From contig NZ_CAJFDC010000033.1 in NCBI RefSeq assembly GCF_904067045.1, forward strand, positions 124,001 through 188,000: a stretch of 64,000 nucleotides of DNA, in the 5' to 3' direction. This stretch comes from Pseudomonas sp. FEN (GTDB taxonomy: Bacteria; Pseudomonadota; Gammaproteobacteria; Pseudomonadales; Pseudomonadaceae). The position numbers and the translations under genes were made by a program. Positions 56,721-64,000 of the stretch are shown here, one piece after another (the first letter of the stretch is position 1; each line of letters starts with the position of its first letter). The notes under the pieces were generated by a model. That model saw nothing but the letters and a program-made list of their open reading frames with translations, was not told where the DNA came from and did not search any database.

Positions 56721-56863
56721 CCCCTTGTGGCGAGTGGGCTTGCCCGCGCTGGGGCGCGAAGCGCCCCTGAAATCAGCAACTTCATTGTGTCAGGCGGAAC
56801 GCAATCACAGGTTTTAGGGTTGCTTCGCGCCCCAGCGCGGGCAAGCCCACTCGCCACAAGGGG
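56721..56863. repeat. REP pair (REPIN) with 42-base perfect inverted arms
   Basis: Arms at 56721-56762 (starting CCCCTTGTGGCGAGTGGGCT) and 56822-56863 are exact reverse complements. About 59 bases of loop lie between. This exceeds the usual REP length and includes the flanking CGCCCCAG part. Confidence 0.95.
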
Positions 56864-56942
56864 TGACCTGCGGGCATTCAATTGCCTGACCGTTCAGTCA
56901 CGGGTAAAGTGCCGCTCCCCCCGTTTCTACTGAGGTCATCCC

Positions 56943-57941
56943 ATGAGCCAGTCCTTTGATATTGCCGTGATCGGCGCCACCGGCACCGTCGGCGAGACCC
57001 TGGTGCAGATCCTCGAAGAGCGTGATTTCCCGGTAGCCAACCTGCACCTGCTGGCCAGCAGCGAGTCGGCCGGGCACTCGGTGCCGTTCCGGGGCAAGAA
57101 CGTGCGGGTGCGCGAAGTCGACGAATTCGACTTCGGCAAAGTCCAGCTGGTGTTCTTTGCCGCTGGCCCTGCGGTGACCGTCAGCTTTGCCCCTCGGGCC
57201 ACGGCGGCGGGTTGCACGGTGATCGACTTGTCTGGCGCCTTGCCCGCGCCCCAGGTCGTGCCGGAGGCCAATCCCCAGGTGTTGGCAACCCTGGGCAAAC
57301 CAGCGCAGGTCAGCAGTCCGAGCGCCGCCGCCACGGCGTTGGCGGTGGTTCTGGCGCCGCTCAGGGGCCTGGATATCCAGCGGGTCAATCTGACCGCTTG
57401 CCTGGCGGTATCGAGCCAGGGCCGCGAGGCGGTGACTGAATTGGCCCGACAAACGGCGGAGTTATTGAATGTCCGTCCGCTGGAACCGCGTTTTTTCGAT
57501 CGGCAGATGGCCTTCAATCTGCTGGCCCAGGTCGGTAAGGCGGACGCTCAAGGGCATGTTTCACTGGAAAAACGCCTGGTCAGTGAGCTTCGCGAGCTGC
57601 TTGCGGCACCTTTGTTAAAAATTTCAGTGACTTGCATTCAAGCCCCGGTGTTTTTCGGCGATAGCTATAGTGTCTCTTTGCAAACTGCTGCCGCGGTTGA
57701 TCTGGCCGCCGTCAACGCTACGCTGGAAACAGCGCCGGGAGTCGAGCTGGTGGAAGCCGGCGACTACCCGACGGCGGTGGGTGACGCCGTGGGTCAGGAT
57801 GTGGTTTATGTCGGACGGGTACGCGGTGGTGTGGACGATCCGTGCGAACTGAATCTGTGGCTGACAGTCGATAATGTACGCAAGGGGGCGGCATTGAACG
57901 CTGTGCAACTGGCAGAGCTGTTGATAAAAGACCTGCTGTAA
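56943..57941 (+). CDS. Usg-like aspartate-semialdehyde dehydrogenase paralogue without catalytic Cys
   Basis: The 332-aa protein has the NADP-loop VIGATGTVGETLVQIL and general fold of Asd, but the SNxSC(T)TN-type region is VSSPSAAATAL around residues 123-133, so the catalytic cysteine is missing. The substrate-binding and dimer parts (ACLAVSSQGREAVTELARQT) are kept. E. coli Usg is such a paralogue. It lies between asd and fimV as in P. aeruginosa. Function unproven. Confidence 0.9.
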   Translation: MSQSFDIAVIGATGTVGETLVQILEERDFPVANLHLLASSESAGHSVPFRGKNVRVREVDEFDFGKVQLVFFAAGPAVTVSFAPRATAAGCTVIDLSGALPAPQVVPEANPQVLATLGKPAQVSSPSAAATALAVVLAPLRGLDIQRVNLTACLAVSSQGREAVTELARQTAELLNVRPLEPRFFDRQMAFNLLAQVGKADAQGHVSLEKRLVSELRELLAAPLLKISVTCIQAPVFFGDSYSVSLQTAAAVDLAAVNATLETAPGVELVEAGDYPTAVGDAVGQDVVYVGRVRGGVDDPCELNLWLTVDNVRKGAALNAVQLAELLIKDLL

Positions 57942-58149
57942 AAGATACTTGGCGGCAATTTGCAGAATGATTCTAGCCTGACGCTATGCTCAGGCTGGTT
58001 GCTGGAGGTGAACCTGTCCTCGGGCATTTGCAAGGGCGTCGGCTGAAACCGCGCGCTGCGGCGATGTTTTCAAGGGCGCGCACACTGCCGCAAGGCAGGC
58101 GACACCACCTTCTCGCTAGCCGAGGAATGCACAAACAAAGGAAGAGGCT

Positions 58150-60717
58150 ATGGTTCAAGTTCGCAAACTGGTGTTAGCAATAGCGGCCGCTTCGGCGCTG
58201 TCTTCCGGTATGGCACACGCGCTTGGGCTGGGGGAAGTGACCCTCAAGTCAACTCTGAACCAGCCGTTGCTGGCGGAAATCGAATTGCAGGATGTCAGCG
58301 GCCTGAGCGCCTCGGACATCGTCCCGAGCCTGGCTTCACCCCAGGCCTTCGCTGACGCCGGGGTCAGTCGCCAGGATTTCCTCAGCGACCTGACCTTCAC
58401 GCCGGTGATCAACCCCAGCGGGCGCAGCGTGGTGCGTGTCACCTCGAGCAAGCCGTTGTCCGAAGCTTATGTGCGCTTCCTGGTACAGGTGCAGTGGCCG
58501 AACGGCCGACTGATGCGCGACTACAGCGTGCTGCTCGATCCCTCGAAATACACCCCGGCGGCCGCTGCCGCCGCCAAGCCTGCCGCCGCTGCCGCGACTG
58601 CTCCCGCCGCGCCTGTCGCGGCGCTGACCGCGCCGACCAAGGCCAAGCAATACACCACCAGCCCCAACGATACCCTGTGGGACATCGCCTTGAAGGAGCG
58701 TAATGGCGCTTCCGTACAGCAGACCATGCTGGCGATCCAGGCATTGAACCCGGGGGCGTTCCTTGATGGCAACATCAACCGCCTGAAGACCGGCCAGGTG
58801 TTGCGTTTGCCCGACCGCGTGGAAAGCCGCGCATTGGCGCAGCCCAAGGCCATCGCCGAAGTGGCGGCGCAGAATGCCGCCTGGCGTTCGGGGCGGCGCT
58901 CGGTGCATGGCGGCAAGCAACAGATCGATGCCACTCGGCACAAGGGGACCGAAGGCGCGCCGGCCACGGTCGCCGGCAAGGACAACCTGAGCCTGGTGTC
59001 CGCCGAATCCGGCAAGAAACGCGGCAAGGGCGCCGTCGGTGACAGCAAGGCGTTGAACAACAAGCTGGCAGTGACCCAGGAAAGCCTGGACACCACCCGG
59101 CGTGACAATGCCGAGCTGAAAAGCCGGATGGAAGACCTGCAAAGCCAGTTGGACAAGTTGCAGCGCCTGATTCAGTTGAAGAACGACCAGTTGGCCAAGT
59201 TGCAGGCCGAAGGCTCGAACGCCACGCCGGCGGCCGGGCAGCCGGCCAATGCCATGTCCGCGCAGTTGGCGGCGAAACCGGAAGTCGCGCCAGCCCCTGT
59301 TGCTCCGGTGGCGGAGGTGGTCAAACCGGCGGCGGTTGAAACACCGATCCAGCCGGATACCAGCGTGCCGCAGGAGCGCAAGCTCGACGACCTGCTGTCC
59401 AGCCCGATTCTGATGGGCTTGCTGGCCGGTTCCGTGGTGCTGGTGTTCCTCCTGCTCCTGCTGCTCCTGGCGCGTCGCCGCAAGGCCAAGCAGGAAGCGG
59501 AAAAGCACCAGCGCATGGCTCGGGCGTTGTCGGAGGAAAGCGGCTTTTCGGAAGAGCTTGATCTGCCTGAAAGCAGTTTCGAGGGCCTGGAGGTCCCTCC
59601 GCCCAGCGTAAAGCTGGCACCCGCTCCGGCCCCGGTCCCGGCCGCTGAGCGTCCTGTCGATGTTCTGGACCAGGCTAACCTGCATATCCAGCGTGGTCAC
59701 CTGAACCAGGCGGCCGGTGTGCTGGAAGAGGCGGTGAAGTTCGAGCCGCAGCGTACCGACCTGCGCCTGAAGCTGATGGAGGTCTACGGCCAGCAGGGCG
59801 ATCGCGATGCGTTCATCGCCCAGGAGCTGCAATTGCCGGCCGGCCAGCATCAGGCCGAGGTCGAGCAGCTCAAAAGCCGCTTTCCGTCGATGATCGCCGT
59901 TGCCGCGGTGGCGGGACTGGGGGCGGCGGCCGTGGCGGCCGAACTGAGTGAGGATTACGTCAAGGAGTTGTTGGCCGACGAACCGCCGGCTCCAGCTCCA
60001 GCGCCTGCCCCGGTTGCGCCGCAGGCGCCCGCGGCGGCGGATGATCTCTTCGATAACGATTTCGATCTGAGCCTGGATGATCTCGAGGCGGCCTCGCCGA
60101 CGCTGGTTGCGCCGGCCGCGGTGGATCTGGATGACTTGCAGCTGGATGACGACCTGAGTTTCGAGTCGGTCCTGGAGCAGCAAAAACCGGCGAAACCGGC
60201 CCTGGACGACCTGGCGGATTTCGACCTGGACCTGGGTGGGGAGGCGCCGCTGTCCACTTCGGCGGACGAGGACTTCCTGCTGAGCCTGACCGAAGACCTG
60301 AAGGATTCCGACGCCGAGGTGCCGACCCTGGCGGCTGGCGGCCTGGATGATCTGGATGACCTGGATCTGCCGGCGGATTTCGACCTGTCCCTGGCGGACG
60401 ATCTGGCGGCGCCTACCGGGCCCAATGCGTTCACCGACGAGCTGGATGATGTCAACGCCGAGCTGGATCGTCTGTCCCAAAGCCTGGAGCAACCGCCGCT
60501 CGCGACGCCGAGCCTGGCGGCCGACGCGTTGCCCGAAGACGAGTCGTTCGACTTCCTGTCGGGGACCGATGAGGCGGCCACCAAGCTTGACCTGGCTCAG
60601 GCCTATATGGACATGGACGATAGCGATGGGGCGCGGGATATTCTCGCCGAGGTGCTGAACGAAGGCAGCGAGGCGCAGAAGAACGAAGCGCGGGAAATGC
60701 TCAAGCGTCTGGCCTGA
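58150..60717 (+). CDS. fimV: FimV-type pilus/twitching motility hub protein
   Basis: The 855-aa protein has a signal peptide (about 1-24), a FimV N-terminal domain (GLGEVTLKSTLNQPLLAEIE), a LysM peptidoglycan-binding module (about 165-215, TTSPNDTLWDIALKER), a coiled coil (about 305-360), one transmembrane helix (about 417-438, ILMGLLAGSVVLVFLLLLLL) and an acidic cytoplasmic part rich in DDL repeats. The last 40 residues form a TPR-like FimV C-terminal motif (LDLAQAYMDMDDSDGARDIL). It organises polar proteins and adenylate cyclase CyaB activation in P. aeruginosa. Confidence 0.95.
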   Translation: MVQVRKLVLAIAAASALSSGMAHALGLGEVTLKSTLNQPLLAEIELQDVSGLSASDIVPSLASPQAFADAGVSRQDFLSDLTFTPVINPSGRSVVRVTSSKPLSEAYVRFLVQVQWPNGRLMRDYSVLLDPSKYTPAAAAAAKPAAAAATAPAAPVAALTAPTKAKQYTTSPNDTLWDIALKERNGASVQQTMLAIQALNPGAFLDGNINRLKTGQVLRLPDRVESRALAQPKAIAEVAAQNAAWRSGRRSVHGGKQQIDATRHKGTEGAPATVAGKDNLSLVSAESGKKRGKGAVGDSKALNNKLAVTQESLDTTRRDNAELKSRMEDLQSQLDKLQRLIQLKNDQLAKLQAEGSNATPAAGQPANAMSAQLAAKPEVAPAPVAPVAEVVKPAAVETPIQPDTSVPQERKLDDLLSSPILMGLLAGSVVLVFLLLLLLLARRRKAKQEAEKHQRMARALSEESGFSEELDLPESSFEGLEVPPPSVKLAPAPAPVPAAERPVDVLDQANLHIQRGHLNQAAGVLEEAVKFEPQRTDLRLKLMEVYGQQGDRDAFIAQELQLPAGQHQAEVEQLKSRFPSMIAVAAVAGLGAAAVAAELSEDYVKELLADEPPAPAPAPAPVAPQAPAAADDLFDNDFDLSLDDLEAASPTLVAPAAVDLDDLQLDDDLSFESVLEQQKPAKPALDDLADFDLDLGGEAPLSTSADEDFLLSLTEDLKDSDAEVPTLAAGGLDDLDDLDLPADFDLSLADDLAAPTGPNAFTDELDDVNAELDRLSQSLEQPPLATPSLAADALPEDESFDFLSGTDEAATKLDLAQAYMDMDDSDGARDILAEVLNEGSEAQKNEAREMLKRLA

Positions 60718-60729
60718 TCGATGTTTCAA

Positions 60730-60760
60730 CGACAACGGCAGCCCGAGGGCTGCCGTTGTC
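60730..60760 (+). terminator. Strong hairpin after fimV
   Basis: GACAACGGCAGCCC and its complement GGGCTGCCGTTGTC enclose only GA. The stem is strong but there is no T-run, so termination efficiency is uncertain. Confidence 0.6.
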
Positions 60761-60906
60761 GTTCATGGGGCTCGCGTATTCATGCATTGGCACGGCAAAC
60801 CACACAATATCCGTCCGTGGGCGAACTAAAAGTCCCGCGCGCATGGCGTCTGTGGCGGCTGGCCTTATAATGCCCGCCTTTGCGCAAACCAGCAGGCTGT
60901 GAGTTC

Positions 60907-61761
60907 TTGGCAAATATAGATAACCCGGCCGCCGAAATGGCGGCCGACGGCTTTTTCCGGATCGCCCTCGGCGTTGAGTACAAGGGTTCCCGCTATCGCG
61001 GCTGGCAGCGTCAGGCATCCGGTGTGCCGACGGTGCAACAGACCCTGGAAGAGGCACTGTCGAAAGTGGCGGATTCGCCGGTTTCCCTGATGTGCGCTGG
61101 ACGCACCGATGCCGGCGTGCATGCCTGTGGCCAGGTGGTGCACTTCGATACCCGCGCCGAGCGCTCGCTGAAGGCCTGGGTCATGGGCGCCAATATCAAC
61201 CTGCCCCATGACGTCAGCGTCAGTTGGGCGCAGGTGATGCCGGCGCATTTCCATGCGCGCTTCAAGGCCATCGCCCGGCGTTACCGCTACGTGATCTACA
61301 ACGACCAGATCCGCCCGGCCCACCTCAACGAAGAAATCACCTGGAACCATCGCCCGCTGGACGTGGAGCGCATGGCCGAGGCCGCCGGTCATCTGATCGG
61401 CACCCATGACTTCAGCGCTTTCCGTGCCGGCCAGTGCCAGGCCAAGTCGCCGATCAAGCAAGTGCATCACCTGCGGGTCAGCCGCCACGGCAAGATGATC
61501 GTCATCGATATCCGTGCCGGGGCCTTCCTGCATCACATGGTGCGCAATATCGCCGGGGTGCTGATGACCATCGGTGCCGGCGAACGACCGGTGGAGTGGG
61601 CCAGGGAAGTCCTGGAGAGTCGGATCCGCCGTACCGGCGGCGTCACCGCGCATCCGTTCGGCCTGTATCTGGTGCAGGTGGAGTACCGCGACGAGTTCGC
61701 GCTGCCGGAACGCTACATCGGGCCGCATTTTCTCACGGGTTTCTCGGAACTTGACGGCTGA
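60907..61761 (+). CDS. truA: tRNA pseudouridine(38-40) synthase
   Basis: The enzyme is recognised by RIALGVEYKGSRYRGWQRQ and by the catalytic aspartate in CAGRTDAGVHACGQVVHFD. The start is uncertain: TTG 60907 (MANIDNPAAEMAADGFF, 284 aa) and ATG 60937 (MAADGFFRIALG) are both possible, and no strong ribosome binding site is present. It is followed by trpF, as in other pseudomonads. Confidence 0.93.
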   Translation: MANIDNPAAEMAADGFFRIALGVEYKGSRYRGWQRQASGVPTVQQTLEEALSKVADSPVSLMCAGRTDAGVHACGQVVHFDTRAERSLKAWVMGANINLPHDVSVSWAQVMPAHFHARFKAIARRYRYVIYNDQIRPAHLNEEITWNHRPLDVERMAEAAGHLIGTHDFSAFRAGQCQAKSPIKQVHHLRVSRHGKMIVIDIRAGAFLHHMVRNIAGVLMTIGAGERPVEWAREVLESRIRRTGGVTAHPFGLYLVQVEYRDEFALPERYIGPHFLTGFSELDG

Positions 61762-61826
61762 CGCCCGGAAAAGCATTTGCTACCATCCGGGACTTTCTCG
61801 GAAAAACACTTGGGGTTTTTTACGAC

Positions 61827-62459
61827 ATGTCTGCCGTTCGCAGCAAAATTTGCGGGATTACCCGCATTGAAGATGCGTTGGCCGCCGTCGAAGCCGGGGC
61901 CGATGCCATTGGCTTTGTGTTCTATGCCAAAAGCCCGCGGGCGGTGACGTTCCAGCAGGCGCGGACGATTATCGCCGCCTTGCCGCCGTTCGTGACCACC
62001 GTTGGCCTGTTCGTCAATGCCAGTCGCTGCGAGCTGGGGGAAATTCTCGATGCGGTGCCGCTGGACCTGTTGCAGTTCCATGGCGATGAAACCCGCGAGC
62101 AATGCGAGGGGTACCACCGTCCATACATCAAGGCGTTGCGGGTCAAGGCCGGTGACGATATCGCCGCGGCCTGCAAGGCTTACCCGAGTGCCAGTGGCAT
62201 CCTCCTCGATACCTATGTGGAAGGTGTCCCCGGGGGAACCGGCGCCATGTTTGACTGGTCTCTGGTACCGCGGGGCCTGAGCAAGCCGATCATCCTGGCC
62301 GGCGGCCTGACCGCCGACAACGTGGCCGAGGCCATTGCCCGGGTCAAGCCCTATGCCGTGGATGTCAGTGGCGGGGTGGAGCAGGCCAAGGGCATCAAGG
62401 ATCGTACAAAGATCGAGGCGTTCATGCGGGCCGTACGCGGCTGCCGAGCGCCAATGTGA
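61827..62459 (+). CDS. trpF: Phosphoribosylanthranilate isomerase
   Basis: The 210-aa TIM-barrel enzyme of tryptophan synthesis has KICGITRIEDALAAVEAGAD (catalytic Cys in the first loop), LLQFHGDETREQCEG and ILLDTYVEGVPGGTGAMFDW. The C-terminal phosphate-binding AVDVSGGVEQAKGIKD is typical. It lies apart from the other trp genes, as usual for Pseudomonas. Confidence 0.96.
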   Translation: MSAVRSKICGITRIEDALAAVEAGADAIGFVFYAKSPRAVTFQQARTIIAALPPFVTTVGLFVNASRCELGEILDAVPLDLLQFHGDETREQCEGYHRPYIKALRVKAGDDIAAACKAYPSASGILLDTYVEGVPGGTGAMFDWSLVPRGLSKPIILAGGLTADNVAEAIARVKPYAVDVSGGVEQAKGIKDRTKIEAFMRAVRGCRAPM

Positions 62460-62553
62460 CGGCTGGCAGCCTGCCGCCGTCCATGCATACCGCCGCAGAA
62501 AACAGGCGGGCCCGGTTGTCCGACGGGCCGAAAACGAATTGGAGAAAGAAAGC

Positions 62554-63474
62554 ATGAGCAACTGGTTGGTAGACAAACTGATCCCTTCGATCATGCGTTC
62601 CGAGGTGAAGAAAAGCTCGGTGCCTGAAGGTCTGTGGCACAAGTGCCCATCGTGCGATGCGGTGCTCTATCGTCCGGAGCTGGAAAAGACCCTGGACGTC
62701 TGCCCCAAGTGCAACCATCACATGCGCATTGGTGCCCGTGCCCGTATCGATATCTTCCTGGATGCCGAAGGCCGCGTCGAGCTGGGCGCCGACCTGGAGC
62801 CGGTGGATCGTCTGAAGTTCCGCGACGGCAAGAAGTACAAGGACCGCCTGACCGCGGCCCAGAAGCAGACCGGTGAAAAAGATGCGCTGGTGTCCATGAG
62901 CGGTACCCTGCTGGGCATGCCGGTGGTGGTGTCCGCGTTCGAATTTTCGTTCATGGGCGGTTCCATGGGGGCCATCGTCGGCGAGCGCTTCGTGCGTGCC
63001 GCCAACTACGCCCTGGAAAACCGTTGCCCGATGATCTGCTTCTCCGCTTCCGGTGGCGCGCGGATGCAGGAAGCGCTGATTTCCCTGATGCAGATGGCCA
63101 AGACCTCGGCGGTGCTGGCGCGTTTGCGTGAAGAAGGCCTGCCGTTCATCTCGGTACTGACCGACCCGGTCTACGGTGGCGTTTCCGCCAGCCTGGCGAT
63201 GCTCGGCGATGTGATCGTCGGCGAACCCAAGGCGCTGATCGGCTTTGCCGGCCCGCGGGTGATCGAGCAGACCGTGCGCGAGAAACTGCCTGAAGGCTTC
63301 CAGCGCAGCGAATTCCTGCTGGAACACGGCGCCATCGACATGATCATCGCCCGCCAGGAGCTGCGGCCACGCCTGGGTAACCTGCTGGCGCAGATGATGG
63401 GCCTGCCGACACCCGAATACCTCGCCATCCCGGTTGAACCGATCATCGTCCCGCCGGTGCCTGCAAGCCTATGA
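62554..63474 (+). CDS. accD: Acetyl-CoA carboxylase carboxyltransferase subunit beta
   Basis: Started at ATG 62554 (MSNWLVDKLIPSIMRSEVKK) with GGAGAAAG before it; 306 aa. It has the N-terminal zinc ribbon (HKCPSCDAVL, then DVCPKCNHHM) and the crotonase-like carboxyltransferase core (ASGGARMQEALISLMQM, DPVYGGVSASLAML). It acts with AccA in the second half-reaction of malonyl-CoA synthesis. Its stop overlaps the folC start (ATGA). Confidence 0.97.
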   Translation: MSNWLVDKLIPSIMRSEVKKSSVPEGLWHKCPSCDAVLYRPELEKTLDVCPKCNHHMRIGARARIDIFLDAEGRVELGADLEPVDRLKFRDGKKYKDRLTAAQKQTGEKDALVSMSGTLLGMPVVVSAFEFSFMGGSMGAIVGERFVRAANYALENRCPMICFSASGGARMQEALISLMQMAKTSAVLARLREEGLPFISVLTDPVYGGVSASLAMLGDVIVGEPKALIGFAGPRVIEQTVREKLPEGFQRSEFLLEHGAIDMIIARQELRPRLGNLLAQMMGLPTPEYLAIPVEPIIVPPVPASL

Positions 63475-64000
63475 CCGAACGTACCCTGGGCGAGTGGCTC
63501 GCCTACCTGGAGCAATTGCACCCATCGGCCATCGACATGGGGCTGGAGCGCTCGCAAGAGGTAGCGAACCGCATGGGGCTGGGCAAGCCGGCGCCCCGGG
63601 TAGTGACCGTGACCGGCACCAACGGCAAGGGCTCGACCTGTGCCTTTGTTGCCGCGTTGCTGCAAGCGCAGGGGCTCAAGGTCGGCGTCTATAGCTCGCC
63701 GCACCTGCTGCGCTACAACGAGCGCGTGCAGATCAATGGTGTCGAGGCGACGGACGCGCAGCTGTGCGCAGCCTTCGTCGCGCTCGATGCCGGGCGCGGC
63801 GAGACTTCCCTGACCTATTTCGAGATGGGCACCCTGGCCGCGCTCTGGCTGTTCGAGCGCGCGGGCCTGGATGTCGTGGTGCTGGAAGTCGGTCTGGGCG
63901 GTCGCCTGGACACGGTCAATGTGGTGGATGCCGACCTTGCCCTGGTGACCAGTGTCGGAGTGGATCATGCCGAGTACCTGGGTAATACCCGTGAGTCGGT
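63471..64000 (+). CDS. folC: Dihydrofolate/folylpolyglutamate synthase, N-terminal part (cut by window edge)
   Basis: Begins at ATG 63471, overlapping accD by four bases. The 176 visible codons include MTERTLGEWLAYLEQLHPSA, the P-loop VTVTGTNGKGSTCAFVAALL, SSPHLLRYNERVQING and the VGLGGRLDTVNVVDAD segment of FolC. It adds glutamate to dihydropteroate and folates. The rest lies outside. Confidence 0.96.
   Translation, partial: MTERTLGEWLAYLEQLHPSAIDMGLERSQEVANRMGLGKPAPRVVTVTGTNGKGSTCAFVAALLQAQGLKVGVYSSPHLLRYNERVQINGVEATDAQLCAAFVALDAGRGETSLTYFEMGTLAALWLFERAGLDVVVLEVGLGGRLDTVNVVDADLALVTSVGVDHAEYLGNTRES

Noticed and set aside
58336..60735. 799-codon minus-strand open frame
   Set aside because: It is antisense to fimV; composition is the reverse image of the fimV repeats.

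Overview
The window reads as chromosome of a fluorescent-group Pseudomonas. GC content is high, genes are packed with many ATGA stop/start overlaps, short palindromic REP sequences of the Pseudomonas type lie between genes, and the right half keeps the gene order gltX - tRNAs - TetR - thioesterase - ibpA - LysR - leuC - leuD - methyltransferase - leuB - asd - usg - fimV - truA - trpF - accD - folC that I know from P. aeruginosa. I see no transposase, integrase, phage gene or CRISPR array.

Left part (1-24 kb), accessory metabolism. A truncated leucine-rich-repeat gene and a ZapE/AFG1-type ATPase come first. Next is a seven-gene operon on the minus strand: ABC ATPase, two permeases, a three-subunit flavin/iron-sulfur dehydrogenase of the HcnABC/opine oxidase/hydroxyproline dehydrogenase family, and a periplasmic binding protein. 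It faces an IclR regulator. After it come an ECF sigma/anti-sigma pair facing a catalase-like peroxidase and cytochrome b561, with matching ECF promoters on both sides. A glucarate cluster follows (GntR regulator, transporter, dehydratase, and a DapF-like protein without its catalytic cysteines). Then come a secreted unknown, an unknown zinc-motif protein coupled to cytosine deaminase, uvrB, and an aromatic aminotransferase.

Middle part (25-41 kb), surface and signalling. It holds an OprD-family porin, a SiaABCD-type phospho-switch controlling a diguanylate cyclase, tRNA-Asn, a semialdehyde dehydrogenase with a LysR regulator, a secreted metzincin protease with chitin-binding-like modules, MntH, a trehalase-like N-terminal fragment, a hydroxyacid dehydrogenase and an EmrAB-type efflux pair. 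Compared with the P. aeruginosa order, where the efflux pair lies next to uvrB, this stretch looks like inserted accessory DNA.

Right part (41-64 kb), core. gltX is followed by a duplicated tRNA-Ala/tRNA-Glu block, a TetR regulator, a thioesterase, DusC, a heat-shock gene with a sigma-32-like promoter and a ROSE-like RNA thermometer, a large PAS-GGDEF-EAL protein, leucine biosynthesis (leuCD, leuB), aspartate-semialdehyde dehydrogenase and its cysteine-less paralogue, fimV, truA, trpF, accD and the start of folC.

No clearly new multi-gene defence or secretion system is visible. The most unusual items are the Ser/Ser DapF-like protein, the zinc-motif protein coupled to codA, the CBS-domain version of SiaA, the paired ECF promoters, a probable frameshift at the start of the ZapE-like gene, and a REP palindrome that forms the uvrB stop codon.
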